Source: Galeruca laticollis
Lineage: Eukaryota > Arthropoda > Insecta > Coleoptera > Chrysomelidae
NCBI GenBank assembly: GCA_963921935.1
Contig: OY998179.1
Coordinates: forward strand, 20,519,114-20,583,113
Direction of reading: 5' to 3'
DNA: 64,000 nt
Shown: in pieces, positions 25,201-33,442 of the stretch
Numbering within the stretch: position 1 is the stretch's first letter
How the letters are laid out: the number at the start of each line of letters is the position of its first letter
Notes under the pieces: model-generated
The model's database searches: none
What the model was told of the DNA's origin: nothing
Seen by the model: the letters and a program-made list of their open reading frames with translations, nothing else
Position numbers and translations under genes: made by a program

Positions 25201-28200
25201 TCTAATAGGTTTTCTGTTGCATATGGATAAGCATATTATCACTATCCTAGCAATATCCATCTCGAATTCTTGTATCGACTCTTTGACTTTCTGCTTCCGG
25301 GTCTTCAGTTGGGATTTGTAAACTGGCTCCAGATTGGCATGACCATAACGCATCTCAGGTCATCTCAAAGTCTTCTGCATCGCCCTCCTGAAGAGACTGC
25401 AATACATCCAAAGCGTCTCCTCGCAGTGATACGGTGAGTGATTGGCTTTTTCTCAAGAAGTCCATTGGTTGACCCCAGCCGCAGCATTGAATTTCTTCAA
25501 ATAATTTGGCAAATAGATTTTTCTATCAAAAGGTTTGCTGAATTTCTAACGTCCCCTTCGTCATGGTTAGTACTTGGTCCTTAGTGCCTTCTTAATTTAA
25601 CATTTAACCCTGTCGTTTGCTGGATTACGTTAGGGATCTGCCGAGTCAATTTTTCCCTCGCTCCCTCGTCTCGCTGGACGGTCATCTGACGAGTAAATTG
25701 TTGCACCTCTTCTCGATAGGTAGTCATGCGACGAGTGAGCTCTTCTTGAAACTGTTCAGTCAATTTTTCCATGAGCTCAGCCTTTTGGTTGGCCATTTAA
25801 TCATACAGTGCGTCACAACGGTTGGATAGTTGCTGCCATAACTCGTTGTTCTGATTATTAATTTGTTTTTGAATACTGGTTAAATCGTCTCTCTGGGTCC
25901 ATATTTGCCGGGATAACTCGACTTTCTGGGTCGATATTTGATGACATAACTTATCCAATGGATCTTAGAATTCTACTGACTCAGGGTGGATACCTTCTTT
26001 GAAAAAATACTCCCATAATATTCTTAACGGAACCGTCTTGTTACCTTTGCTTTTCAATTCTCGCTCTTCTAGATCTCGTCTGAGCTCAGCAACCAAGAGT
26101 TTATTTAATTTCTTCCCAGGCATCCTCGTTTCTTCTATATCCCACACCTGACACCAATTTTAACATGATTGTGGATTTCTTCGGATGGTTTATTCACAAA
26201 CAAGGAATACAATTTACAATTCACTCAGAAAAAACGTTTATAACTTCTCGCCAATTCGTTAAACTTCACCCCCATCAATGTTCCAGAATCACATTTCGAA
26301 TAGTCCCGAATCTTTGATCGAACAATCCAGAACATTATATTACTGTGCTACCTAACGAACATAGAACAATTCAAATGGGAAAAAAGAGTACCTAACCTAA
26401 AACTAATTAACACGGAAAGAAGAATAGGGCACTCCAGCAAACTGTTGCTTAAATGTCAACATGGCGTCTGTGGGGCATACACAGATGTAGAGTGAAATAT
26501 ACAACATTTGTTTGAAGTACTTTAAGACGTATTTTAATCATTTCTATAATATACTTTCACTTTCACACTTTTAAATCGGGTTCGTTCATCTTTTGTGAAT
26601 GTTTTATCTGGAAAAAGAAACAAACAAGAATTTAGTTAATTGTAAATGAAAAAGAGCACGTCAGGTACATAACTGCATCCTACAGGATTAGCTTACTTAC
26701 CGTTCCAATAACAATATAAATATTGACTACTCTCTTCGCTCCACAACGAGTCACAAATCCTGCCTTCATTTGTTCCTTGGTGTAAAACTAGTTGTTAATA
26801 CCAGATAACTATCAATATCCATATTACTAACGCTGGGAAAGTCTTTTGGGTTAAAACTGAACTCGCTGATGGATAAACAATATGGGTCTAACCGCACATG
26901 TTTGTGTATTTTTGTACAAATCTGGCAGCGACGTATCGTTATAATAGTCACTCATAGTGGTCATTGCCTAAGAATTTCCTATATCACTATAAAAACACTA
27001 AGATCATATGATGAACGTGTTCACACTAACAGCAATAAACGGTTTGTATGACACACAGACGCCATATTGGCGTTCAAGTGACAGATCGTTGGTGCCATCT
27101 ATATGTAACTAACTTAACACTGTCAGTGTCATTGACGGGTTCTCTGGTATCATGCCACTGGCTTATTAGAATTTGAAGGAATATATTATAGTATTGATGT
27201 ATTTGAAAGAGAATATACCTATAAAAAAATTGAATTTTCATCTACCATTTCTCCAATTTATGGTACTTTTTTGCGGGAATAATTTTGGGTATTATAATTA
27301 AGTGTTGGTCTTGAATTCTTAATTTTTTTGAACACTGATTAATTGAATGTAGAAATAAGACATAGGTATATTTAACATCAAACTAAATAAAGATACGTTG
27401 ATATATTTGGCAGATTTCGACTCTGAAACTCAGAAGAGAAGACAAGAAGCCGACGAAGCGCTGGCAACGATTAAAAATATTGAAGCTATTATCATCGAAG
27501 CTTCTAATAAAACCTACGAAGATCAACAAGCTTTAAAAGATGCTACACAAAACGCGAATGCAGCTTTGGTGAAAGCTGTACAAGCTGATGGTTTGGCCAA
27601 GAATGCTTCAAACTCTGCCGAAAATATCAAGCAGGAAGCAGGGCAGCTGCTCAGAAATACTACAATTTTGACCGAAGATGCTGAGCTGATGAGCGAAAAA
27701 GTTGAAGAAACAAATAAAACACTCAATGGATTGTTGGGTTATGCTTCTACAAACGGATCGTTTATAAATGAGGCCAAGGATAAGGTTAGTTTTGATTTAA
27801 GAGATCAGTTATATCAATAATAACTGGATAAATATCGACATAATTATTATTTATGATAAAAGTTATTTCCAAATAAAATATATGGTATTACGAGAAAGAA
27901 AGTTTCATATGAATATAGTTTTTTTCTTAATTTTCTTAGGTTGGTAGTGCTGGAAAAGAAACTGACGATACTTCTAAGAAAGTTACAGAGCTGCTACAAA
28001 ATGTCGAGAACATAATGGCCGAATTAGCTAATTCTCCCGATATTAACGACACCGAAATAAATCGTTTAGAAGAAGTCATCCAGAAAACAGAACTACAGTT
28101 GCAAGAATCAAAACTTGATGAAAAATTGGCGAACCTGCAGAAAGAACATCAAGAGCAAGGCGATTTAATCGAACAATATAAAATTGACATCAAGAAGCTG

Positions 28201-28281
28201 CAAGATGATGTTGATAATATTGAAGCCATAGTACATGCCTTACCTGAAGGATGTTTCAGAAACTTGGAATTGGAACCATAG
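9996..28281 (+). CDS. Laminin subunit gamma-1-type chain, nine exons (5' part missing)
   Basis: The exons are 9996..10257, 10324..10903, 10960..11188, 11239..11448, 18376..18678, 18762..19053, 19109..20358, 27414..27784 and 27940..28281. All junctions are GT-AG and keep phase, giving about 1278 residues. Domain order: LE repeats, laminin B domain (L4), more LE repeats, then a long coiled coil ending in EGCFRNLELEP and TAG. This is the gamma chain of the basement-membrane laminin heterotrimer, secreted and disulfide-linked to alpha and beta. The nidogen-site-like motif NIDLNGIGN and the C-terminal Cys support gamma rather than alpha or beta. The LN domain and signal peptide (roughly 300 residues) lie left of the window. 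Drosophila LanB2 is the likely counterpart. Confidence 0.95.
10324..10903 (+). CDS. Laminin gamma exon: LE repeats and first part of the laminin B domain
   Basis: The exon begins in CEENFYDFSSLGC, continues CGCYPAGSLYNEPRC...CQCKDNVEGKQC (LE), opens a split LE with CFCYGHSAQC, and then enters the laminin B (L4) domain: WTAEDEYHRKIEVKYEPI, AVYFVAPNRFLGDQRTSYNQ, LEFTLQIGD. The donor follows Gln (phase 0). The L4 domain is inserted in an LE module, as in all gamma-1 chains. Confidence 0.95.
10960..11188 (+). CDS. Laminin gamma exon: end of the laminin B domain
   Basis: A phase-0 exon reading SQVYKFRLHEHPDYGWQPR...LPSRSFISILTNLTAIKI...GTYAPEGVGFLDEVKLETA, the C-terminal half of L4, then WVESCACPTG, which re-enters the split LE module. 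The 56-bp upstream intron is unusually short compared with the 7-kb introns of this gene. Confidence 0.95.
11239..11448 (+). CDS. Laminin gamma exon: LE repeat
   Basis: It encodes YVGQFCESCAPGFRHEP, then CDCNNHAEICDSETGRCIC, then CELCARGYYGNALG. It starts and ends in phase 1. The donor GTAAGT opens the 6.9-kb TE-filled intron. Confidence 0.95.
11692..11769 (+). repeat. Dispersed direct repeat, left copy
   Basis: About 78 bases that recur with few changes at 15712..15780. Both contain GGGACAAACGG and GGTATGG-type blocks and end in GGGTAAAAT. They flank the 3.9-kb candidate element and appear to be one older repeat split by it. Confidence 0.65.
11796..15702. mobile_element. Candidate 3.9-kb TIR element rich in AACATC/GATGTT motifs
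   Basis: The left end reads CATCCCACTTTGCAAATAAA and the right end, reversed, reads CATCCCACTAAACAAGAAAC, so the first nine bases match and the rest is degenerate. Both subterminal zones (about 11840..12230 and 15240..15690) are unusually dense in AACATC and GATGTT motifs, typical of long subterminal repeats that bind a transposase. I see no transposase gene inside, so it would be non-autonomous. A foldback element lies inside it. The target duplication is unclear. Confidence 0.4.
12251..13237. mobile_element. Foldback/MITE with roughly 300-bp inverted repeats
   Basis: The left arm begins TACAGGGTGAACAACTAAGA and the right arm ends with its near complement (TTAGTTGTTCATCCTGTA). The arms of about 300 bp (12251..12555 and 12940..13237) match throughout with substitutions and include mirrored GTGGGGGAAGGT and ACCTTCCCCAC blocks. 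There is no coding capacity. The loop of about 380 bp is AT-rich. Confidence 0.8.
15712..15780 (+). repeat. Dispersed direct repeat, right copy
   Basis: Partner of 11692..11769. It continues into the tandem block at 15810..16170. Confidence 0.65.
15810..16170 (+). repeat. Degenerate tandem repeat block
   Basis: A segment with TTTGTATGGAAT, then ACACTTTGATA, then AACAGCATATTGGGGAAAAA recurs at about 15815, 15995 and (partly) 16122, giving a period near 130 to 180 bp. The same family may include the ATAAGRGCAC pieces at 11680, 11783 and 16086. Confidence 0.55.
16411..16891 (+). pseudogene. Harbinger accessory (Myb/SANT-like) protein remnant
   Basis: Plus-strand fragments from about 16486 read IIDNDDKNPILHKIPG, then in a shifted frame DLQRMVLLEQLKLSRLQIER, ending at a TGA near 16891. 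This resembles the C-terminal coiled section of the Myb-like DNA-binding protein that Harbinger elements carry opposite to the transposase. A TAG upstream and a frameshift near 16680 break it. The assignment rests mainly on the transposase next door. Confidence 0.5.
16966..17790 (-). pseudogene. Harbinger/PIF transposase (DDE_Tnp_4, HARBI1-like) pseudogene
   Basis: Minus-strand sequence gives VHRTTVNKTVKFVL, then a stop, then CAFGAIRCTYIRISKPSEHG, YYNRKGYFSINVQASCNGKE, WPELVHGSRILKNS, LLGDSGYGISRWQMTPY, FKKERVIIERCFGLLKRRFP. This is the HARBI1 catalytic domain in order. The first catalytic Asp (normally GAIDxTH) is Arg here and VHDSR has become VHGSR, while LLGDSGY and ERCFG are kept. Together with two stops (near 17600 to 17650) this shows a dead copy. 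The last 149 codons are still open. Confidence 0.87.
17800..18375. other. AT-rich intronic sequence before laminin exon 18376
   Basis: No gene or clear repeat was recognised. It probably includes the decayed 5' end of the Harbinger element. Confidence 0.4.
18376..18678 (+). CDS. Laminin gamma exon: LE repeats with nidogen-binding-like motif
   Basis: It encodes CGCPEGGACIQIDDDLTMC, CPTGYTGHKCDLCSDGYYGD, then CECNKNIDLNGIGNCNTTSG. The NIDLNGIGN segment corresponds to the NIDPNAVGN loop by which laminin gamma-1 binds nidogen in vertebrates and flies. The key Asp and Asn are kept, Pro is Leu, and the branched residue Val is Ile. Phase 1 at both ends. Confidence 0.95.
18762..19053 (+). CDS. Laminin gamma exon: LE repeats
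   Basis: It encodes FYGNAVVLPKGDC, CTCYPVGTVAEKSGAPDC, CSCKPHVVGLNC, CNCDPIGSFNQTCDL and CYCRPGVTG. The donor splits a Gly codon (GG then T). Confidence 0.95.
19109..20358 (+). CDS. Laminin gamma exon: last LE repeats and most of the coiled coil
   Basis: It begins LRCDHCEARKYGFSVEGC, CDCDSIGSKDLQC and CPCLDNVEGRRC, then CPDCYNLVQ. This short Cys pair is where the three laminin chains are disulfide-linked at the top of the rod. From there about 350 residues are heptad-like and rich in Glu, Lys, Ala and Leu, with several NxT/NxS glycosylation sites. Phase-1 donor G|GTATGA. Confidence 0.95.
20982..21070 (+). repeat. 30-bp tandem repeat, three copies
   Basis: The unit starting GGGGGTGCGGTGGACGGTTA is repeated three times with one change per copy. 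It lies within the LTR candidate. Confidence 0.9.
21165..21330 (+). repeat. Imperfect tandem duplication of about 90 bp
   Basis: Two copies share CTACTAGGATGTG, TCTAGTAG or CCTAGTAG, and GGACACGGT, spaced about 85 bp apart. They lie inside the LTR candidate and are probably promoter-region repeats. Confidence 0.65.
22030..22453 (-). pseudogene. hAT-type transposase fragment
   Basis: The minus strand reads GIGCGAHTIHNMIKTTIDCI, SVDFECIIVKIYSLFHIYSA, RVDTLEDIC and, after a stop, GHSKTKWLAMMPALESSKK. This corresponds to the central RNase H-like region of an insect hAT family: the CxAHTIHN motif, then TRWLSLLPA, which here is TKWLAMMPA. The ends are lost. It sits against the inverted LTR at 22466. 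Confidence 0.65.
22466..22703 (+). repeat. Inverted copy of the gypsy LTR
   Basis: Plus-strand sequence from TTAATTAGTTTTAGGTTAGG to AAGTTATAAACG matches the reverse complement of 26161..26461 with substitutions. It is therefore an LTR fragment in the opposite orientation to the gypsy element it borders. Confidence 0.75.
23019..24574 (-). pseudogene. gypsy reverse transcriptase and RNase H remnant
   Basis: In shifting frames the minus strand reads KHKIDVGDARPF, NPWASPVILVKNEDGTTRFC, VDYRNLNDVTKKDSYPLP, LFTLDLKSGYWQVE, LVYLDDVIII (catalytic YLDD, about 23690), SYYRRYVKNCWDIAEPLTRL, ILDTDACNVGIG (RNase H Asp) and LVRTDYSSLKWLL. These are the gypsy RT palm, connection and RNase H in order. At least five frameshifts or stops are present. 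Confidence 0.87.
24580..24840 (-). pseudogene. gypsy protease remnant with altered active site
   Basis: The minus strand reads KNNCAMLIYTEATKTIVRPT. In gypsy proteases this position carries DTGAT; here the catalytic Asp is Tyr and the Gly is Glu. The context on both sides still fits the family. The protease could not have been active. Confidence 0.65.
24975..26147 (-). pseudogene. gypsy gag remnant with SAP-like N-terminus and zinc knuckle
   Basis: The N-terminus (26147..25965) reads KKLNKLLVAELRRDLEEREL followed by KSKGNK, a SAP-like fold seen at the start of some insect gypsy gags. A coiled-coil stretch follows (25796..25581), then a capsid section ending in a CCHC knuckle CWDCGKISHIRSAC at about 25020..24975. 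Several stops separate the pieces. Confidence 0.75.
26161..26461 (-). repeat. gypsy 5' LTR
   Basis: The minus strand begins TGTTGACATTTAAGCAACAG and ends in CACAATCATGTTA, just before the candidate primer site. It is homologous, inverted, to 22466..22703, which supports its being the LTR. Confidence 0.68.
26462..27413. other. Gene-free end of the laminin intron, possible MITE
   Basis: No gene was seen. ATGGCGTCTGTGGGGCATAC near 26461 and its near-complement around 27040..27065 (GTATGACACACAGACGCCAT) form inverted ends about 600 bp apart, which could be a MITE. The AT-rich end leads to the acceptor GGCAG. Confidence 0.4.
27414..27784 (+). CDS. Laminin gamma exon: coiled coil
   Basis: It continues the rod in phase: DFDSETQKRRQEADEALATI followed by KNIEAIIIEASNKTYEDQQA and then the Ala-rich heptads NAALVKAVQADGLAKNASNS. 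The donor after AAG is GTTAGT. Confidence 0.94.
27940..28281 (+). CDS. Laminin gamma last exon: C-terminal coiled coil and stop
   Basis: It encodes the end of the rod (VTELLQNVENIMAELANSPD, then EIDKK-type heptads) and finishes DNIEAIVHALPEGCFRNLEL-EP and TAG. The single Cys near the C-terminus is the one that links gamma to beta in laminins, and the short tail after it is normal for gamma chains. Confidence 0.95.
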   Translation, partial: VGSAGKETDDTSKKVTELLQNVENIMAELANSPDINDTEINRLEEVIQKTELQLQESKLDEKLANLQKEHQEQGDLIEQYKIDIKKLQDDVDNIEAIVHALPEGCFRNLELEP

Positions 28282-28455
28282 ACAACTGCTGATCAAACAT
28301 CATTCACTAAAAAGATACCAAAGAAGTTCTTATTTTCTATTTATTTTCTATTTACTGTACATAAGAACTAAATATTGACAATAATGTTCCGATTTAGAAT
28401 TCATACTTATATTTTTTTTAAGTTTTATACAGTCGTGCACATTTCACGTTTTAAT

Positions 28456-28461
28456 AATAAA
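28456..28461 (+). terminator. Polyadenylation signal AATAAA of the laminin gene
   Basis: A canonical hexamer 175 bp after the stop codon, followed at about 28475 by a T-rich stretch. Confidence 0.7.
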
Positions 28462-28598
28462 ATGTAACTGAACACTTGTTTTTATTTTTTCAATGCTAAT
28501 GGCTTCCTGAACAGAAAAGATAATATATTGAATCTGACGGGCATTTTTAGTTTCATAAATACAAGAAATATTCTATCTGTCACAGTTAATTTATGAAT

Positions 28599-29350
28599 TT
28601 ACTTGTCAGGATGATACAGATCAGAAACTAATTTGGTAAAAATTTTCAGCATTTCAAAATTTGGAATTTCAGTTAATGAATTCAATTGGGCATTAGATTG
28701 AACTGTTCTTGTGAAAGTAATAATCAAATCACCACTTGTCACTTGAACCTCCTTATGTTCGAATGATTCCATCAAAGTTTCATTTTCTGCAAATTGCAGG
28801 TCCAACAAAGAGTGCGCAACACACTGTTCTTTTTTTGTCAAGTAAGCAAATTCCAGAGGCTTGTGTTCGATTTCTTCACCATGTTTAACATCATGAGATT
28901 GTGAGGCCTCAGAGATAGTTTGTGGATTGCAACTTTCTTGTATTCTGTATTTTCGGTAAATTGCAGGATGGAAGCTTTCAGTCTAGGACGGTTCATGCTA
29001 ATTAGAGCTGCACCTATGGACAAGAAAACAGTCATTTAAATATCACCTTTTGCTGAAAATTTGATTTCAACTAACCTTTAGCAAGATAATCACTTTCTTG
29101 GAAATGAAGAGAACAAAACACGCATTGACGCAGTAACTGGCTTCCCCATTAATAAAACCTTTGTCCATGTTTTCCTTTGATCCATTTTTTCAAGTATGCC
29201 AAAAGCATTAGTGACATGGACTGTGGATGTATCTTTCTTAAGAAAGGCATGAAAGTGCAAAGTCCTATATTTATTTTTTCTTGAGGAACACTTGTAGACA
29301 CCGCAGTTAGCATTGTGTAATGTCTTTTCTTTTCTACTTTGTTCATTCAT
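28599..29350 (-). pseudogene. THAP-domain transposase-like remnant
   Basis: Minus strand from 29350: NCGVYKCSSRKNKYRTLHFH and a Trp, then after a frameshift CSLHFQESDYLAKG. This gives the C-x4-C ... C-x2-H pattern of a THAP zinc finger. Behind a possible intron come MNRPRLKAS and, in another frame, LNSLTEIPNFEMLKIFTKLV, which resembles the start of the DDE_Tnp_4-type region that follows THAP in some transposases. The rest is missing. It may be a P- or Harbinger-like relic. Confidence 0.55.
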
Positions 29351-29482
29351 TTTTCCTTTTTAGTTTTCCAGCCTAAAATTCAACAAGACCAATAATTGAG
29401 AGGGTCAGAAGCCAATGGGTCCAAGTTGACTTTTTTTCAATATTGAGTTAACTGCAGAAATTAAAAGTTAATATATACATTT

Positions 29483-29490
29483 AATTGGTG
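29483..29490 (+). repeat. 8-bp target-site duplication of the hAT, left
   Basis: AATTGGTG, identical to 31042..31049. Confidence 0.9.
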
Positions 29491-29506
29491 CAGTGGCGGC
29501 TTTAGG

Positions 29507-30068
29507 GTGATGCATTGCCGAGTGAAACATAGGAAATCCCATGAAAATTTTAAAGTGGCTAAATATTGACTCCCTAGTACATTTTATTGAAAAATGTTAC
29601 AACTTTTTGAAGAGGCCGATATGATAAACTCATGTGCCGAGTTTGAATAAAGTCAAATAAGCAAATACTAAGTTATTCAATTAAATGTAATGACAAAATT
29701 ACGAAAATGTTCATAGCTCAGGTAATACAGTAAACACCAGCAAATTAAATTTTGACATTGACAAAACAAAAAGTAATGTGAAACATACTTTATGCGTCAG
29801 TTTTTGGCAATAGCGTCATAGAAATTATTTGCTGGTGTTTATTGTATTACCTGAGCTATGAACATTTTCGTAATTTTGCCATTACATTTAATTGAATAAC
29901 TTAGTATTTACTTATTAGACTTTATTCAAACTCGGCATATGAGTTTATCACATCAACCTCTTCAAAAAGTTATTATAAAATTTTTCTATAAAATGTACTG
30001 GGGAGCGAATATTTAGCCACTTCAAAATTTACATGGGATTTCCTATGTTTCACTCGGCGATGCATCAC
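29507..30068. repeat. 560-bp near-perfect palindrome inside the hAT
   Basis: Arms of about 280 bp start GTGATGCATTGCCGAGTGAA and end with the complement (TTCACTCGGCGATGCATCAC). They differ at a few per cent of positions and have almost no spacer (centre near 29788). It could be a separate foldback element inserted in the hAT or an inverted duplication of its end. Confidence 0.85.
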
Positions 30069-30164
30069 ACGGTATACAGATAAAACTTTATAAAATGGGT
30101 CATTCGGAGGGCACGAGGAGAAACATCGAGATACAATTAAAAGAAAATACGTTTGTTAAGTTTT

Positions 30165-30620
30165 CTATGGGTATATTAAAAGGAGACAAAACGCTTCTAA
30201 ACACGGAACAAAAGAAAACAAACATAACTGAAACAACTCACAGATGCCTTTCTTTTCTTCCGAAAAAACTAGCCATTCAAATTTTTTAAAATGCGCGTTT
30301 GTTGGACGTCTTCGTTCTTCGCGACCTCGTTTGGTATGAATTGAAAAAGGAAATTCATATTGTGGTTCAGGAACCCAATGATTTTTCAATAAATTATATT
30401 TAGTGATATCGGGGATGGTATCCATTTTCGCTAAAAATGTGCCGACATCGTATTTCAATTGTTCAGTTTCCATCAAATCCGTATTTTGGTTTTGAGTGGA
30501 AGTAGAAGCAACTGCAACATCGGTTGGTAAAACATCTGTATTTTCATCTTCTACTCTCTCCTCCGTTCTTGATTTTTTAAAATAATTTAAAATACTATTT
30601 GAAACTCTCTTATTCGACAT
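30165..30620 (-). pseudogene. hAT (ZMYM/TTF-type) transposase N-terminus
   Basis: It starts MSNKRVSNSILNYFKKSRTE, then LLKNHWVPEPQYEFPFSIHT, KRGREERR and FKKFEWLVFSEEKKGICELF. This matches the N-terminal TTF-type zinc-finger region of insect hAT/ZMYM1-like transposases (NHW-P-YxFPFS, K-WLVFS-xKxG-xC). The frame leaves the family after the first zinc ligand, so the rest has been deleted or replaced. Confidence 0.72.
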
Positions 30621-31041
30621 ATTGAATTACACACTATTATAATACCACTAAATACACAGATGCATCAGTCTTCAAGTCTTCTAACTAACTAACCAAGTCG
30701 AAGTCAGAAATGGATAAAAACGAAGCGCGGAACATCAGCGAAGCCGACAAAGCAAAGAAACCGCTGCCGCTCTTGGAAATCTGGAGTTTGGAGTTCAAAG
30801 TAAGAAGCCGCTCGCACTCGCCGCCGCATTAACAGACCAAGAGCAATAGCAATAAGACCTATTAAATAATTTAGGCCGGGTGTTCGGGGTGTTCGATTCA
30901 AAAATAATTAGGCATATTATTTTTTCATGGCTGAGTCCATTGTAATGTTGTAAGGTAATCAAATATTTTGTAGAGTAGAACAAAATTGAAAGCCGTTGGA
31001 GGGGCGCGCGCCCCCCGCGCCCCCCCTTAAAGCCGCCACTG

Positions 31042-31049
31042 AATTGGTG
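31042..31049 (+). repeat. 8-bp target-site duplication of the hAT, right
   Basis: AATTGGTG, identical to 29483..29490. Confidence 0.9.
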
Positions 31050-31654
31050 GCAAACAGATCCAAGTATAAAATAAGTCCTAATGTACTACTTACCATATTT
31101 TAACAATTGTTTAGAGCTAAACGGGTCCAAGTATACTTGGATACGTTTGCAAACAATGAAACTGTTAATATTAAGTTGATTACTAACGATTTTGCCAGTG
31201 TCAGCTGTTGTACAAAAATAGTGCAAAATAGAGATTTAGGTGCATTTTTATGTTCAAAATGTCTACGTCAGGCGACGAAAGAGGTAAGTACTTATTACAG
31301 GAAAAAACATTTTATATTTTAAATAAAAATTAAGGTAAAATTTGATGACGCCAATTTTTTAAGGTTATGATAATAAAAGTAGAGTTTTGTTTTATTAGAA
31401 CGTTAGAAATTTATATATAACTGTACTAAAGAGTCTGTTATACGAGCACTAAATGCGTCGGGTTACCGTCTGTCCACGGATTCAATGGTCCGACAATATA
31501 GCAAATTATACGAACGACATTAACGGCAGCATTTGATTCCGTGGACTGGCAATAACGCATTTAGAGCTAGTATAACAGAGCCCTAAGAATATAATCATAT
31601 GATTTTTTTATTGATTTAAATACCTACAATTTTTTTTAATAAATTGACCTTTTT

Positions 31655-33442
31655 CTAGAGCCGTTTTCCGACAACTCTGATATGGATGGAGACTATGTTC
31701 CAAGTAGCAGTAGTGGCGATGGTGCAAAAGTGCAAAACTTAAATGAAGCTGGCGGTGGGAAATCCAGAAAAAGGGTACGTAAAACTGCAACATGAAAAAG
31801 AAAATATTCAAAATTTCGAAGAAACAGTGGCCAGGAATATGTTGGTCGCAAGGGGGAACTAGATCACGCAAATTCAGTTAAGGCTTATGACCATACATGC
31901 AGATACAAATGTACAGAAAATTTTACGGAGGTAGATAAAAACACAATTTTTACTGAATCTTGGAAAGAAATCCAATGGATGGGATCTACAGAACATCTTT
32001 ATTGCATCATGTATTCAAAATAATACTCCAAAAATGCACCGTGTAAACCTCATCAGACAAAAGAATATTAGCACTGTGATAAAACTCCAAAACAAACGTG
32101 TATGCAAAGAGTTTTTTCTGAGAACTCTAGATATTAGCCGCAAACGCTGTTATAACGTTATAAAGAAAAAGAAGGAGTCCGGAGTCGTCCAAACTTAGCG
32201 AAAGAGCATATAAACTCATTTCCAAAATTTGTAAGTCATTATACTAGAAAAGGCAATCACAACCGAAAGTATTTGTCTCCCGAGTTAAATGTAACAAAAA
32301 TGTACAAGTTATACAACGAATTTTGTCAGGAAAAAGGAGCCCGACCATTAAAGCTGAGCAAATACCGCGACATTTTTAACACCCATTTTAACTTAGCTTT
32401 TCACCGACCATATTCAGACACTTGCGTAAAGTGTGACACGTTCGTCGCCCAAAAAAAATCGCTTGTGGTCCAAAATCTGAACAGGGCTCCCGCGTAGCCA
32501 GAGAACATGATCGTCATCTACGTCAAGCTGAAGCAGCCAAAAATTAAAAAAAAAAAACGCGGCCAAGGCAGTGTCCAGAAAGACGTGCCCTTTGTTTTGA
32601 TTTACAAAAAACATTGTCCACTCCACATCTGTCATGTAGCAAGGTATATTATATGCGCCAGCTATGGACGTACAATTTAGGAATTGACGATTTATCATCA
32701 GGAATTGGTAATATGTACATGTGGCATGAAGGTGAAGGGTCGAAAGGTTCTCAAGAAGTGATGTCATGTTTGCTAAAGTATATTGAAAGTTTGCCTAATA
32801 CAGTGACCCACATTGATGCATTTAGTGATAACTGTGGTGGGCAAAACAAAAACATAATAAAATCTTGGATGTATATTGTGCAATTTACACATATTGAAAG
32901 TGTTGGCCACCGTTTTTTGGTTTCGGGACATTCTTTTATGGAATGCGATCAAGATTTCGCCATTATTGAAAAAGCAAAGAGACGGCTATCTCACGTTTTT
33001 ACTCCCGATGATTGGGTTAATTTCATAGCAGGAGTCGGTGGAAAATTTATTGTAGTAAACATGCAGCCTGAGGCTTTTAAGTCTATATCTCCCATGGACA
33101 ACATAATAAAATCAAATCTTACAGGAATGAGTAAAATGCAATGGCTACATTTCAAAAAAGAGTAACCATTTAAGCTTTTTTTTAAGGAAGTTTATAATAG
33201 AGATTTTCCTTTCGAAGAAATGGATTGTACAAAAACGGCTTTTGCGTGGTAGACCTACAAAAATACTTCTCCCAGTACTATATGACAATCCTCCAAAAAT
33301 AAAATTACCCAACTTGATGCAGCTTCTTCCGTATATACCACTAATACACCATGATTTTTATAAGTCGTTAAATCTAGGACAGTCGTTGAATGAAGATTAT
33401 ACTCTCGATAATAATATGCAGGTTGAATCGGATGATGATTAA
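31655..33442 (+). pseudogene. Broken insect transposon protein with DNCGGQNKN motif (DUF7869-type)
   Basis: Fragments in several frames follow the order known from a large group of insect repeat-encoded proteins. They are an acidic start (DMDGDYVPSSSSGD), a Cys/His part, YLSPELNVTKMYKLYNEFCQ, a CVKCDTF pair, LSCSKVYYMRQLWTYNLGI, then HIDAFSDNCGGQNKNIIKSW, FLVSGHSFMECDQDFAIIEK, FTPDDWVNFIAG. The DNCGGQN and MECDQDF Asp residues look like a DDE-type nuclease core, but that is inference; I recall the family as DUF7869. At least four frameshifts or stops are present. It lies between the TIRs of 29392..33985. Confidence 0.65.

Larger units (their letters stand above)
22720..26461 (-). mobile_element. 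Ty3/gypsy retrotransposon remnant with inverted LTR junction
   Basis: On the minus strand: LTR (26461..26161), a candidate primer site TGGTGTCAGGTGTGG just after it, gag (26147..24975), protease (about 24840..24580), RT (about 24260..23480), RNase H (about 23460..23020) and the start of integrase (KDQQEKDPILKKIREW, about 22810). Integrase is then cut, and an LTR in the opposite orientation follows at 22703..22466. Frameshifts and stops occur throughout. Confidence 0.83.
20359..27413 (+). other. Laminin intron of 7 kb, filled with LTR and hAT remnants
   Basis: It contains a GC-richer LTR candidate (20571..21921), a hAT relic (about 22030..22453), a rearranged gypsy copy (22466..26461), and a stretch at 26462..27413 without genes apart from possible MITE ends. 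Confidence 0.75.
29491..31041. mobile_element. Non-autonomous hAT element with 8-bp target duplication
   Basis: The ends are CAGTGGCGGCTTTAGGG and, at the right, CCCTTAAAGCCGCCACTG, flanked by identical AATTGGTG octamers, the size made by hAT transposases. It keeps only the N-terminal part of a minus-strand transposase (30620..30240). A near-perfect palindrome of 560 bp occupies its left third. GC-rich sequence lies just inside the right end. Confidence 0.88.
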
